Shown here one piece after another: positions 37,801 to 50,403 of a DNA stretch of 64,000 nt. The notes beneath the pieces are model-generated. The model had not been told where the DNA came from and searched no databases. It was given only the letters and a program-made list of their open reading frames with translations. The stretch spans positions 2,054-66,053 of the forward strand of contig OENT01000828.1 of assembly GCA_900239685.1 (NCBI GenBank), written 5' to 3'. This DNA comes from Rotaria macrura (taxonomy: Eukaryota > Rotifera > Eurotatoria > Philodinida > Philodinidae). How positions within the stretch are numbered: the stretch's first letter is position 1; each line of letters opens with the position of its first letter. A program made the translations under genes and the position numbers.

Positions 37801-38442
37801 TGTTCATTCTAAACTGTTAGCATTCCAATGTCATATTAATGAAGCAATCTCAAATGAAGTAGATTTTAATATTTAAATTCTTTCGATTTTTCTTGAGCAG
37901 TGTATTAATTCAAATTTTTTAGAATGCGAAAATTTATCGCAAAAGCTGAGAAAGTTAATCATTGACAACTCTTTAGTCTACTTAAAATTCTATCGGATTT
38001 TGAACCGAAAAACAATCAGAACAGTTCATAACAACGTCAGTAGAGCTTTGTTATAGATTTCGATAAAGTTGATTTTCAAAACAAACCACTTCTTTTTTTC
38101 TATTATATCACATGAATCTCCAAAAACTTCGAATATTGCAGAATTAATGTATCAAATCAAATTATAAAATGAACTAATGTTTCGCACTTCATCGATTGTT
38201 TTATCAATGAAAGTTTTCTGTTAAGATCATCAAAAATAAGATAAACCCTTGATTCAGTAATACAAAAGAAAATAAAACCTGATATTTTTATAGACTGACA
38301 TAAAAGTTGCGTCTCACTCTCTGACATAAAAAGAGGCGATGTTACTTCATTCATACTGATGAGAGGGTTATTGAATATCAATAGATGTTTGATAGGGTTG
38401 TGTTAAAAAGTTGTTACTATACATGCAAAACACACTGTACTT
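34890..38442. other. Long AT-rich intergenic stretch
   Basis: About 3.5 kb with no recognised coding region, RNA gene or strong repeat on either strand. Confidence 0.45.
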
Positions 38443-38498
38443 GTGGGTGTGGGTGTGTTTACAAGACAACCGAAAATACAAACGCACACCCACACCCT
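38443..38498. repeat. Telomere-like hairpin unit, best example
   Basis: 5' arm GTGGGTGTGGGTGTGTTT is almost the exact complement of 3' arm AAACGCACACCCACACCC. The loop is about 20 bp. Confidence 0.8.
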
Positions 38499-39533
38499 TA
38501 TCGAAAAAATCTTCACCTTATAAGAACGATTTTCGATGATATTTTTCAAATATCATTCTGAGCGCTCGATAGTAATATGAAGCTAACTTTTCACCAGCTC
38601 ATCGACAATGCGCTAAAAGGGTGGATTTAACGGTTCTCGATGATGCTGAAGAAGATAGATGAGAATATTAAATCAAAAAAGAAATTTTTGAAGAGTGCTT
38701 CGATTTCTTGATGGCCTCAAGGGTGCTCTGTTAAATCAAACAACTTTATCATTGAGGATATGGGCGTGGTAGTAGACAAAGGAATACCATTACCGCACAT
38801 CCACACTCAATTTCATATTCTCATCCGACTCTTCTTCGTTTTCCATGTAGCTCCATGATATTGACTTTTCCAATTTGTACAACGAGAATATGACTGCGGA
38901 TAGGGCTAAAGAATAGTTTCATAATTGTTATTCATCATTCATGTCGAAAAAAAGGTGAAAATAAAAGGCAGTAATTCCTTCAAAAATGATTTAAAACAAT
39001 GCAGTAGTCTGTATGAAAAAGAATATAATTTCATGTAAAAAAATTAACTCAGCTTTTTATTTCAGTGGGAAACTGATAGAGAGAAAGGAAGAAAAAATGT
39101 AAGTATTTGCTTAGCAATTTTTTACATGCAAGGGAAAAAACAGGAGAAACGCAATAATGATTCATAATAAATGGAAGAATAAAGAGTATGAAGGCTACTT
39201 TTATTGATCTTCATGCATAAGCACTCATAAATTGCCCCAAATGTGTCTTGAATTTTTGGGAGAAATCGATTTTAATACCAAGATTGATTGAATATTCTGT
39301 TGGGGACTTATTTGACTATTTTCGTAATGTAGTAGTGAAAATAGATGGCGTCACATATCCTAGACTTGAGCGAGATGTCAGTTGAGAAAAAATGACTACT
39401 GAAAACTAGACTAAAATTCATACCCAAAACTTTTACCCAAATCTCAGGTTTTCCAAAAACCTCTATTGAAAAGATATGGATTTATAATTTTAGACGACTT
39501 CAATTGAAGACTTCTATACAGTAATTTGTAGCA
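38499..39533. other. Intergenic upstream of the MARCH-like gene
   Basis: Contains one more hairpin (38755-38808). Otherwise nothing was recognised. Confidence 0.45.
38755..38808. repeat. Telomere-like hairpin unit
   Basis: 5' arm GAGGATATGGGCGTGGTAGT and 3' arm TACCGCACATCCACACTC. Confidence 0.5.
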
Positions 39534-40336
39534 ATGAATTTCAATGTTTCAAAATCATGTAGAATATGTCTTGATAATGATAAACAAACAGATATTATTA
39601 GTCCATACCTTTGCAGAGGTGGATCAGCATATGTTCATAGGAAATGTTTAGATCATTGGAGGTCACTAAACAAAAATGGTAGAACTTTTAAATTTTGTGA
39701 TATTTGCAATTTTGAAAATGTCATTGAAGCCATGGTAGACAATCCATTAGCTGATAGGAAAAGATTACAAACTTTTCGTTTATTAGTGACTCGTGATATA
39801 ATGCTGGTTATTTTATTTATTCAATTGATAATTCTTACAATGGCATTTTTATTAAAATCCTACGATCAAGATATGCATTGTATTAAAAATTTATTTCCGT
39901 CCTCTATGAATGAATTATGTATTTACTACTTGAGTGGTTTCATATTATTCCTGGCTATATTAGGCTTTCTTGGTTTAATTAAGTTTCTTTATGAATGCAT
40001 TAAAGATGATAAACATCAATCTGTTAGTCTAAGTGATCGTCGTTCCAATTTCTTTTTCATGCATGCAATAGTGGTAGTAGTAGTTGTAGCAGTGGTACAC
40101 AGCGGAATGACAAAGGAGATTTGTTTAAAATTGTGATAATCATTGTATTGATATTCGCCATAATTGGAATTTTTGTTGCAGTAATCTTTGCTGCCAAAAT
40201 TATTGGAAGCATACTAAAACATCATTTGGATGAATTATGGTTACAACAAGAAGTTAAAAAATATATTGTTAGAGATTTTCAAGGAAGGATGCATGAACTA
40301 AAAGAGATTTCAATGCAACGCAGTATTATACACTGA
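39534..40336 (+). pseudogene. MARCH-type RING-CH E3 ubiquitin ligase, frameshifted
   Basis: The N-terminal RING-CH (C4HC3) domain reads CRICLDND, then LCRGGSAYVHRKCLDHW and FCDICNF. Ligands C9, C12, C27, H35, C38, C55 and C58 are visible. The expected Cys two residues before C27 is Tyr (PYLC, codon TAC; family PCLC, TGC). Two hydrophobic helices follow at about residues 83-107 and 128-155. A third (FKIVIIIVLIFAIIGIFVAV) and a tail (LWLQQEVKKYIVRDFQGRMHEL) lie in another frame. One missing A near 40066-40069 (GCAATA, expected GCAAATA) would join M-H-A to a Ser-rich linker NSGSSSCSSG. The family ubiquitinates membrane proteins in endosome or ER membranes. The domain call is strong. Whether the shift is real or a consensus error is open, and the lost zinc ligand is an independent defect. 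Confidence 0.75.
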
Positions 40337-40612
40337 TCACTATACACTTGAAATGAATATTCATACAATTATAAATTCATCAATCATAGTTCAATTTTGA
40401 TATGCAATTACGTTGAATACAAAACAACCTACGATGATTATAGCCAAGAGGACTTGCAGATTTACATTAGATTTTTAAACTCTAAAGTTAAATATTGTTT
40501 ATTTGAATGTATAATTTTTTAACGTTTTCCGATTGTATTCATTAAATAAAATTCAAATCACTGAAATATAAACCTCATAGTTCAGTTGACAAGAGTATGT
40601 GAATGCCACCGA

Positions 40613-40653
40613 GTGAAGATGGGAGGAAACACCACCTACCCACTCACATCTTC
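40613..40653. repeat. Telomere-like hairpin unit
   Basis: 5' arm GTGAAGATGGGAGG and 3' arm CCTACCCACTCACATCTTC. Short loop AAACACCA. Confidence 0.6.
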
Positions 40654-40765
40654 AAGGGAAAATCAATGCTCATGTACCTAACTTACTGAAACAAAACCGG
40701 AGCATTATCAAGCATCTCCGAAGTGTTAATGAATGTAAACTTCACTGACTGAATCTTTGAGAATA

Positions 40766-40826
40766 TGGTTGTTAGAGTGGGTGTTGGTGTCTGCTTTTTA
40801 TCTAGCAATGCTCACATCCATCCCTG
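40766..40826. repeat. Telomere-like hairpin unit (weak)
   Basis: 5' arm GGTTGTTAGAGTGGGTGTTG and 3' arm TGCTCACATCCATCCC. Confidence 0.45.
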
Positions 40827-41079
40827 ATTGAAATACACTTGGTCTCAGTTTTGTGCATTCACAGGAGTTGCTTTCGTCTAAAGAATGCTACAGATACTGG
40901 AAACCATAATTTGAGTGCGAGCGATTACGCACTTCATGCATTCTCATACCGACACTCAGCACTCAGCCACATTCACACCCCCCATTGTCCAAAAAAATTA
41001 CAATGGCAACATAGTGGAATGAAATCATTATTAATTGAAGAACGATAATAATTGATCTTGTCCTAATATCATGTTATTT

Positions 41080-41923
41080 GGAAAGTTCGTGCAACTACCC
41101 TCCTACTACTAGCGTGAAACATATGTTTTGCACCATTGTGTAGAGCGTTCATTTTTAGGGTACTAGACCGCTTTTGACCTAATTGTTTCATTGCCTTCTT
41201 GGGAAAAAGGAACGAGTTTTCATGAAAGGGTCCACCCATGTTTCAGACAGCGTATTCCAATGATACTTCAAATCCCCTGCTCAATGAGATGTTTGCTTCA
41301 GAAATCAAGCTGCACACATTTATAGGGTTCATAGAGGGCTAAAAAATACAATATTTCGGTTTAAATCTGGAGTGAGTTAAGCAGTCAAAAATGGCTGTTT
41401 AGTTGTGATGTATCATGAAACCATGGTAACCGCACAAGCAAAGTGTGCATTTTTCTTGAAAATCTTTGCATATCGCTTCTAAATCTCGCTCGATTACTCT
41501 GAAAATTCAATCACAGTCAGATTTTTGTCAGCTCTTTCTTCAAGTAGTCTCTAAATTTCAAAATTCTCTGATTCTGGGTGAAGGATTTTTACAGGGACAC
41601 TCTGAAACATCTGAAAGTTTTGAAAGAATATTTTTCGATCCTGATTGTCACACATTGTAGTCCATATGAAGTTGTACCTACGCTACAAATTTTTCCTTCC
41701 AGCCTCTTCTGGGTAACGAAGTACAAAAGTATGAAGTCACCGCTGCCACCATCATATCCAAAACATGAACAGACCTAGTCGGGAAAACTCCTTTCTTTTC
41801 CCAAGAAGCCAATGAAGCCATTAGGTCAAAAGCGGTGTACCACCCTAAAAATGAACGTCCTACACGATGGTGCAAACCATATGTTTCACGCTAGTAGTAG
41901 GAAGGTAGTTGTACGAACTTTCC
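41080..41923. mobile_element. TIR element with arms of about 145 bp
   Basis: 844 bp. The left arm (41080-41222, starting GGAAAGTTCGTGCAACTACC) recurs in reverse complement at 41780-41923 (ending GTTGTACGAACTTTCC). Identity is roughly 85-90 percent across blocks such as CTACTACTAGCGTGAAACAT and CGCTTTTGACCTAAT. The 550-bp middle has no recognised transposase. Target duplication and superfamily are not resolved. Long arms suggest a foldback or MULE-type non-autonomous element. Confidence 0.7.
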
Positions 41924-42913
41924 GGACAGTGTGATACAATATAATAGCAATAATTAAGAATAAAAAAATATGAACAGCAACTGAACGGACTGAATAGATA
42001 AATAAAAACGTACTGATTAGAAATCTTCAGTCCCATGGTCAATTGCCATTCGTTATAATAAGAATTAATTCGTAGGACAAAGAAACAATGAGCACTATTA
42101 TTTCAATGTTACATATATTTTAATGCATGTATTGGTAGCTGCATTTCTTGTCACATAAAACAAAAGGTTTTTGTGTTAAAATAAAGTAGATAAAGAGATA
42201 AAAAATATCGTGAGTTGCTCTTTTGTATACTGAATGTAATCAATGTTATATTTATTTTTATAATAATATTTTCATGGGCAAGAATCCCAGGATACCCTTG
42301 TAATAATAAAACTAGTGTAAAGTCGCACAGCGGATACTATCGAAAACATCATATGATATTAAATGTTGCTCTCTTTTTATTGGTTGTATCAAATACTACG
42401 TAAAGGGGTAATAAATATACTTTTAACAAAAACTGCATGCTTGAAAATCAATGGGTTTAGACAATATCATTTGCATATTTCAAAGTTGGATCCTAGCTAT
42501 AGATTCGCACTTACATCAACAACATATAATCACTATTACTCAAACTAGTAAATACTAAAGGAATAATTTCTTCGAAAGTACGCAATTACATGTTACGCTT
42601 TATTTATTACTTTCTCCGTATGTTTACTCACTTTCCTGCCCACAAACAAAGAAACATCTATTATGACACACGTAACTATTGCTCGTACAGATGTGTTGAA
42701 AGGTAATTTCTGACGTATGCAAAGCGTTTTTACTGTGGAGATTTTTTTCTCGTTATTTTATTCATCTATGTGTCATCATGATTCTTACAGTAAAAAATTC
42801 CAGTATTATAACTTTAACCCCCAATGTCATATATAAAAGAAGATATTCTTTTGTAGAAAAGCTAAGCAACTTCTTGTGTACTAATAAATCCGAAAAACAA
42901 TCTAATTTTGAAC
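41924..42913. other. Intergenic upstream of the VWA-Vint gene
   Basis: AT-rich. No gene or strong repeat was recognised. It presumably contains the promoter of the VWA gene. Confidence 0.45.
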
Positions 42914-45900
42914 ATGGATGATTCTCAAATATCTTCACATGGTCCAGTTACTCATGAATTACCTTTATCACCAATGGAAACATCTTCATCCGACATTATA
43001 TTATCTGCAACTCATGATAATGAATTTGTACACATTTCTATGCAACCTTTACAAAATGAGATTCGCTCTCCATGTGATATTTGTTGTGTAGTTGATACAT
43101 CAGGTTCAATGTCATCTTCAGCCGAAATTCAAAATGATAAAAATGAGCATTATGGGTTATCTCAGTTAGATTTGGTTAAACATGCACTTAAAACAATTAT
43201 AAATTCTCTTCAAGATCAAGATCGATTATCACTTATTTCGTTTTCTAATACAGCTGCAATCCTATTTGAATTAACAGCAATGGATGAAACAGGAAAAACA
43301 AAAGCTTTAAACGAAGTTGAAAAATTACGGGTTCGTACAGGATTAGACTTTTAATAGAAGTCTTAAGTATCATTTCGTGCATCATATGACATTCTTTCGT
43401 TTAAATACCACTAAAAACGCAGAGTTTCTCATTTTCTACTTTATAAATCTAATTAAATCAGATGAGTAAAGGATTCAAAAAATTGATCATCATTTTTATA
43501 TATGNAAATAAATTAATGCTAATCATTAGTCCATTAAATTATACCTTATCAACGAATTCTCTGTAATTTAACCCTTTACCCCCCAATGTCCACTCCAGTG
43601 GACATTGGAAGAACAGTTGCGAAAAATTAAGAAAGCATTTGATTGAGAAACTCTACGAACACTTTTTGTAATAAACGTCATGGACTACCAATCGGTAAAA
43701 AAACGTTTCTTGTCGCTGCGCGCGTTCGGCGGTATGTGAATCATATGATCGATGATTTCGAAAAACGACTATTGTGTTGTAAAAGTAATATTCTATTTCT
43801 AACCAAGAAATCGTTGGGAGACCCATTGCGTGATACATGTAGAAAATGGTGTCCACTAGTGATATGTTTAGTTTCCAGAATTTTCAGAAACGTTTAAGAG
43901 GTGGACATATGGTAAAATATGCAATAGTCGCTAGAACGTTTCTACAATAGTAACGTCCTGGCCCTTAAATATCCACGAGTCAATGCCACAATTGTGTCAA
44001 TCGCGGAGAATTATAGAGCAAACATTTTTCTATCAAATGAAACGTTTCAGAGCTTTCTACGACGTTTCTTCACTGAAATAGATCAGTTTTGCTGAATGCT
44101 CCTCAGAATTGGTCAANCCCCCCCCCCCTACTCCCCCTCAGGAAGATGCCCTAAAATCGAATAGAGTATTTCTTTGATTTGTTCATACGTTTAGCATATT
44201 GGAGGCATCAATACTTTATTTGCCTGAGTAATTTCGTTGCTAGCACTTGTGGAACTACGGTGAAGGATAAAGGGTTAATCGAGCTTTCTTCCGGAAAATT
44301 CATGCGTCATGCATAAAAAGTGTTCGACTTAGCTATTCCTAATATGTAATGATGAAGGATTTTTCAGTTAATTTCAAATATGTTTTTAGAGTGATGGAGC
44401 CACAAACTTATGGGATGGTCTTCGAACTGGTCTTGAACTTTTAGCTAAACAACAAGATTCCATTCGAAGTATTTCAGCTTTGTATCTTCTCACTGATGGA
44501 TGTCCTACTGAAACACCGACAGGTGGTCATCTAGAAGCATTAGAAAAACTTAAGAAAAACATTAATTTCACTTGTACTGTTAATACATTTGGCTTCGGAT
44601 ATCAGCTGGATAGTAAATTACTTGAAGATATTTCTATATTAGGCAATGCTGGTTCATATGCATTTATTCCCGATGGAGGATTCGTTGGAACAATATTTGT
44701 TAATGCCATTTCGACATTATTAACAACAACAGCAACTAATGTACAGGTAATGATGCTTTTCAAAATTTATTTGAGTTTTATCCGATAAAAACATAAATTG
44801 TAAGAAACACTAAAATTATTTTGCTTTTAATTACCGATTTTTCTTCTATTTATTAATATTCAATATATATTCTTCTTTTATAGTTATTAATTCATGATGT
44901 ACATATTGAAGATTCTGATTATACTCATTGGTATTCAACAAATAAAACTGAGCATGGTACTTTATTGGATTTGGGTTCCATCACATATGGTCAAAGCAAA
45001 GATTTACTAATTCCATATTCTCATCAACTATTGAATCAATGTAACTTCACTGTGACATATAACAATGCACGAAACATTAAGAAAACTATTGAATTTCAAG
45101 TGTCGAACAATCTTCCACAGGCTAATCCAAATCTAATTCTTCGACAGAAATTTCGTTTACAATTTGTTAATTCAGTACGAACAGCATTAGAATGTATGCG
45201 TCAAAAAAGAAAAGACCGAGCAGAAGAAAAACAGGGGCATGAAGATGCAATCAATCAAATTGAAAAATTAGAAAACGAAATGAAGAGTTATGCAGATGGA
45301 ACAGATGAATTTCTTAAAGATTTATTTATTGATATAACAGGACAAGTAAAAGAAGCTATCGGAAAAGTGGAATGGTTCAAAAGATGGGGTGTACATTTTT
45401 TGCCTAGTTTAACACGTAAGTTTACTTCAATATTTTTTACTAAGAACTTTCAGGAGAAGGATTCAAGACATGTAAATATACCAATTATTATTGAAAATTA
45501 TTCTTGTCTTGTCTTTCAGTTAGGAAAAACAATCCGAAGTATTTTGAAATAGCCACATAGGAATAATGAGAAAAGAGATTGATTAAAAGGAGCGTAGTGA
45601 AATCGAAATAACAAGAGAGATTATTGATAATTAAAATTATTTTCTTTAGGCGCACATCTTCTTCAATTCTGTAACAATTTTAAAGATCCAGGCGTTCAAC
45701 ATTACGGAAAGGGCTCACTTTTCTCACAAATACGAGATGAAATGGATGATATATTTTGTGGTTTACCAGCTCCCAGACGCACCGAGACTGGTGCTACTAT
45801 AGATATGTCGACTTTTCATTGTGCGTCTGGTGGGTGTTTTTATGGAGAATGTATGGTACGTCTTATGAATGGTTCTTCGAAATTAGTAAAAGATGTTCAA

Positions 45901-46416
45901 CCTGGTGATAGACTAGGACCACATGGTGGAATGGTGAAATTTGTTGTGAAAACAATATGTAAAAATCGAAAAGCTAAAATGGTTATAGTGAGTGTCAATG
46001 AATTTATTTTTCACCAGATGATGAATATTAATCGTTTTATTGTTTCAAAGGTTGAAAATAACTTAATCATAACTGCTTGGCATCCTATTCGCGTGAATCA
46101 ACAATGGATTATGCCTTGCTCACTTGTCTCATCTCCCAATGAAATTTCATGTGAAGCTGTATATAATTTTGTACTCGATCAAGGTCATACAATATTAGTA
46201 AACGATGTTGAATGTGTCACTTTAGGTCATGGATTTCAAGAAGATGTTGTGCGTCATGCATACTATGGAAGTGAACGAGTAATTAAAGATTTAGAAAAGT
46301 TGAATATGCAACAAAATAATGGAGGGATTGTTGAAATCAGTGAGGAAATGTTACAACGTAAGAATAAAATTGGTCTTGTAAAAGGATTACAGTGGCAAGG
46401 AATATTAGTTCAATGA
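42914..46416 (+). CDS. von Willebrand A domain protein with Vint (Hint-related) domain
   Basis: Exons 42914-43330, 44390-44746, 44884-45415 and 45650-46416. The last exon probably also contains a 63-nt intron (45988-46050) that is a multiple of three and stop-free. The VWA domain carries an intact MIDAS (DTSGS at residues 61-65, SDGATNLWDG, LLTDGCP). It is followed by a beta-rich middle region, a charged coiled segment (MRQKRKDRAEEKQGHEDAIN) and a C-terminal Vint domain. That domain begins GGCFYGECMVRLMNGSSKLV with VQPGD, then TAWHPIRVN and VLDQGHTILVNDVECVTLGHG. Vint is related to the self-splicing Hint fold, and its Cys is retained. No signal peptide, so probably cytosolic. The function is unknown. 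Intron 1 (1059 bp) is enlarged by a piggyBac-type element. The gene is otherwise intact. Confidence 0.85.
43568..44278. mobile_element. Non-autonomous piggyBac-type element in an intron
   Basis: A 703-bp insert (43572-44274) starts CCCTTTACC and ends GGATAAAGGG. It is flanked on both sides by TTAA (43568-43571 and 44275-44278), the hallmark piggyBac target duplication. A strong subterminal palindrome AATGTCCACTCCAGTGGACA lies just inside the left end. An internal open frame of about 84 codons is not a recognisable transposase. An N (44117) followed by a C homopolymer is inside. It sits in intron 1 of the VWA-Vint gene, so insertion would be tolerated if splicing is kept. Confidence 0.8.
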
Positions 46417-46618
46417 ACAAAACAAAAAGACATGATTTGCTAATGACTAGTGACTTTTGCGAAACGATTATCTTATGTTGAATCAAATTTTGTGAATTTT
46501 ATTTTAAATATAATAAATCATTGGTCGAAATCAAATCTAATATGATAAAGTACTTCATTCATTACTCAGCTGTCTGAATATGATAAACTAACAGTTACGG
46601 CATCTTTCTTAATTGCAG

Positions 46619-46659
46619 GTTGGGTGTGGATAAAGAGCATATCAACACCCGCATCCTCT
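46619..46659. repeat. Telomere-like hairpin unit
   Basis: 5' arm GGTTGGGTGTGGAT and 3' arm AACACCCGCATCCTC. It lies about 200 bp after the VWA-Vint stop codon. Confidence 0.55.
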
Positions 46660-47434
46660 CCATATTGCCAAATGACTTCGAAAATAGAAGATAATGTCAT
46701 AAAATATAAAAATTGTGTTATAACACATGATTTTTTATCAGAAAGTCGAAATATTCTTTTGTACGATCCAATCGAAAAGCGTTTCTCTCCCTCTCTGTGT
46801 AAGAATGAATGTTGAAAAGCATTAGTCTCATCCCTCCCCATGGGAGGTTTTCTTCGGAATTCGATCCATGTGCACACCCACACAATTTACTTCTCGAGTA
46901 ATCGCATTGCATTTTTTCCTATTGAATTCCTGAAACGTGAATCAGTATATGATATCGATCCGTCTAACAACAAACTGACGACATCACTAGAAGAAGTTTA
47001 CCAAATCTTCACATTGAAGCTCAATATTAAAAATAATCCGTTGAGTCGACAGGAATATGAATATATTGATGGGCGATTTCATGGAAGAAGCTCTTCGACC
47101 TTTACTGTAATTAGTTTTATAGAATTTAAGTTATTATTATAAACAGTTTATTGACTTAGACAGAAAATGACAAAAATTACGAAACTTGATATTAGACTGC
47201 ATATAAAAATCAAGACAGCTGCTATTTTTTGAAAGTTTTTGCTGAAATATATCTACAGAAAATCAATCGATTAGCAAGGAGTTGCATGAATTTTATTGAC
47301 ATAAAAAAGAAGCTGATAAAAAATCATTGCTTGACAGTATGTAATATTCATTCCATGCTCTGAAGCATATTGTGTTGATAATGAAAAGAGTATATAGAGA
47401 CATCAATTTTTTGATAATAAGTGCTTTCCTATAT

Positions 47435-47482
47435 GAGGATGCAGGTGAGAATTGAAGCAACACTATTAACACCCACATCCTC
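47435..47482. repeat. Telomere-like hairpin unit
   Basis: 5' arm GAGGATGCAGGTGAG and 3' arm AACACCCACATCCTC. Confidence 0.65.
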
Positions 47483-47642
47483 TTTCTTTTAGTATCAATA
47501 TTGTCTTTCAATATTCCGTTTGTTCGAAAGAAATAGAGGCCAACACTTATGTAATTAATTTTGCATCTCATGTTACAACGTTGTAAACGAATTGTCGTTC
47601 TGATATGAATCGTTTTTTTTAAAATAATAATTTTTTTAACCA

Positions 47643-47664
47643 ATATATATATATATATATATAT
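47643..47664. repeat. (AT)n microsatellite
   Basis: Uninterrupted AT dinucleotide run. Confidence 0.8.
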
Positions 47665-50344
47665 TAAATAATTTAGTGCTCTTTGTATGTGTGAAATTAC
47701 AGAAATCAATGCTGCTTTTAAATATTCATGTAAAAGACTTGAAAGTGCCAACTGAAGAAGAATCGATTATGTTAAGACTCATTAGAAGAGCTGCTCCTTT
47801 CATCATTTTATCTTCGTCTTTCCATATAACAGCAAGTACTCAACAGAAATCTACAAAGAATCGATTTGGTATCTAACATGTCTTTATATTTGAGTTGCAA
47901 TTTTATCATATAGATTCATGATGATTGATCATCCTGTTTAAAGAAAACTGATTTTATTGATGTTATACTCATGTGGAATAATGAATATAAAATAAATGCG
48001 TTGTCTTTATTGTTTTAGAACATCTATACATGTCACAATACTTATTATGCGTACTTCGTTTCTTTTCTCACCTACAGTCATCGACAATCCGAATCTTACT
48101 CTAACTTTTGACCGAGTAGAGAAACATATAAAAATTGCAGATCACATGTATTGTTCATGAAATCGTGGATCGAAAATTGTCCAATGTTTCACATTTTTGA
48201 CACAGGCCAAAATCGATGTCTGTTTACTTGATTCTTACGTACTAATTGTGTCGATATTGTTTTCGATGATCTTGCAAAATTACGCCTTGCTATCGTTGAC
48301 TTTTTTCATGATAGTTTATTTGATGATCTGATTTCAAGTGATTATATTATAAAAAAGCGACGACAGTCATTTAGTTTAACTAGAAACCATGAATATAAAA
48401 TAATTCTAATAATTAAAGATCATAAATCATATATTAGGATTTCATAATCATTTACTTGAACACATTATTTCTTTTATATTGCATAAATAAATGGAGCAAA
48501 ATATAAAAAATGTTCAGCTAAAAAGTATTATGCTTGATCAAAGTTGGACAGAAGATTTCTCAAAAATAACGCAATAAAACTTGCTCTTTCAAATATTTCC
48601 TGTATATTTTCGTATGTTCCCTATCGATAAGTATTGTCGATTCTACATAATTATGAGAATAAATGGTAATCGTCGTCCAAAATCAAGCCTTTCCAAGCTG
48701 AAAATAGTAAAAACCAGTGCTACTGTGCATACTATCATATTTTCAACACTGGTTTATTATTTCAAAAAGCTGAAATACTACTGTAATAGTATCATTTACG
48801 GTTGAACTAAAGTTTGACATCAATGAATAATCTGTTATTATTATCAAAGCTAAGAAAAATATTCCTTTTAAACTGGTGCAATGGAAAAGCGAATTATTGC
48901 GTTATCGCAGTGTCTTCTGACAGTAAATCTTTGTAGAGCAATAGTTCAAAAAACAAGAATCTTACGAATGTCAAGCCTGTTGTCTCATTCACAAGCGCGA
49001 TTGGAAATATTTTGTTTCGAATGTAAACATGTCTGCGAAAGTGAGTTTTTGGAAGTGTCAAGTATGAAGGGAGTCATTTAAATATGTGTGTTACACCATG
49101 AGAATTTACATCCTTCTAAGATGATTATTGTTGCAGTAGAAATTTATGCTCATAGTGATGTTAAGATGATGAGTTATGACAATTACAAGGTGAAAATTGA
49201 TGAGTGCATTTTCTGCTGACAGGTAGATTTCTCTTTCATATGATTCGAAACCAACAATATATTCCACACATAACTAGATAAATCACATAGAAAGTTGGAA
49301 AATTTTCATAACTGAAAGACTATTGGTATAAGAAAAATATCAACTTTTTTTACTTAGATACTGAATTCCATTTCTCACTGTTGATTCAATATCGAGATTT
49401 CTTTTTATGTAACAAGTTTATTCCTTTTCTTTTGAAAAATCAAGATCTTGTTTAAGAACATGAATAATTCTGGAAATAATTTTAGCATTATCGATATGTA
49501 CCAAATAAATAAAAAAACAATACTTTGATATCATATGAATTAAGTTTAAGATGATAAATATACTAATCTCTTGATTCGTTATTGACAATAGGCATTTTCA
49601 ATTGAAGCATATTCATAAATAAAACTGTAAACATATGATGAAATCCATCTTAATATCAATATCTCTCCAACGATAAAAATTTCTTTCTTATTTTTGTTAA
49701 TTCAATTTATTTAATTACAGATTCTAAAGAGTATAAATGCATTCGACAAACATCATAATCTTGTACTAAATTAGGAAATTCCGGTTTATTTTTACTTCAA
49801 TGTGCCTGAAATTGTTTTACATCAAATGAACTGAATCAATTTTAGTAAATGTTCTAAACCAATGAGATCTATTATCAACATAAATTATACCAAGACTTTG
49901 ATCATCCAAAGCAACTAGATGTAATTATTAAACGATTTTAATGATATAATCATACCAAAACGAAACGACTTACTGGCAATGCATTATTTCTTTTTGCATT
50001 GGACTTGATTGACATAAATAGATGAGATATAGCTGATTCTTCAAATGAAATACTATTTTTAATAAATCCAGGGTAAATCAGTACCATACAAAGTGCAAAC
50101 ACGTTGTGCTAAAGGTTGAACATCTTCATTAATCATCCATCGTCTATTTTATGTTTTATTTAATGCAAAAGATAAGCGGTAGAAATTATTTTATCTATCA
50201 TAGATTCGTGAATCTAATGAGACTGCTAGTCCAAATCTCGTAATGACAGCTTGTTGAACTTGGATTCTAGCACAGGATTTTATTAGATACATAAATGTAC
50301 GAAATTCTTGTACATTTCTATTTCAAGCTTAATTTTTCGAATCC

Positions 50345-50403
50345 GAGAGGGTATGAATGTGATTGAGGGCACTAGAGAATGGTAGTGGCATCCAAATCCA
50401 CAG
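50345..50403. repeat. Telomere-like hairpin unit (weak)
   Basis: 5' arm GAGAGGGTATGAATGTGA and 3' arm GTGGCATCCAAATCCACA. Confidence 0.4.

Larger units (their letters stand above)
40337..41079. other. Intergenic, two hairpins
   Basis: Downstream flank of the MARCH-like gene. It holds hairpins at 40613-40653 and 40766-40826 and a further C-rich patch near 40965-40985. Confidence 0.45.

Noticed and set aside
45988-46050. Treating this segment as ordinary coding sequence
   Set aside because: It has GTGAGT and TTTCAAAG boundaries and interrupts the expected Vint strand pattern, so an intron is the better reading.
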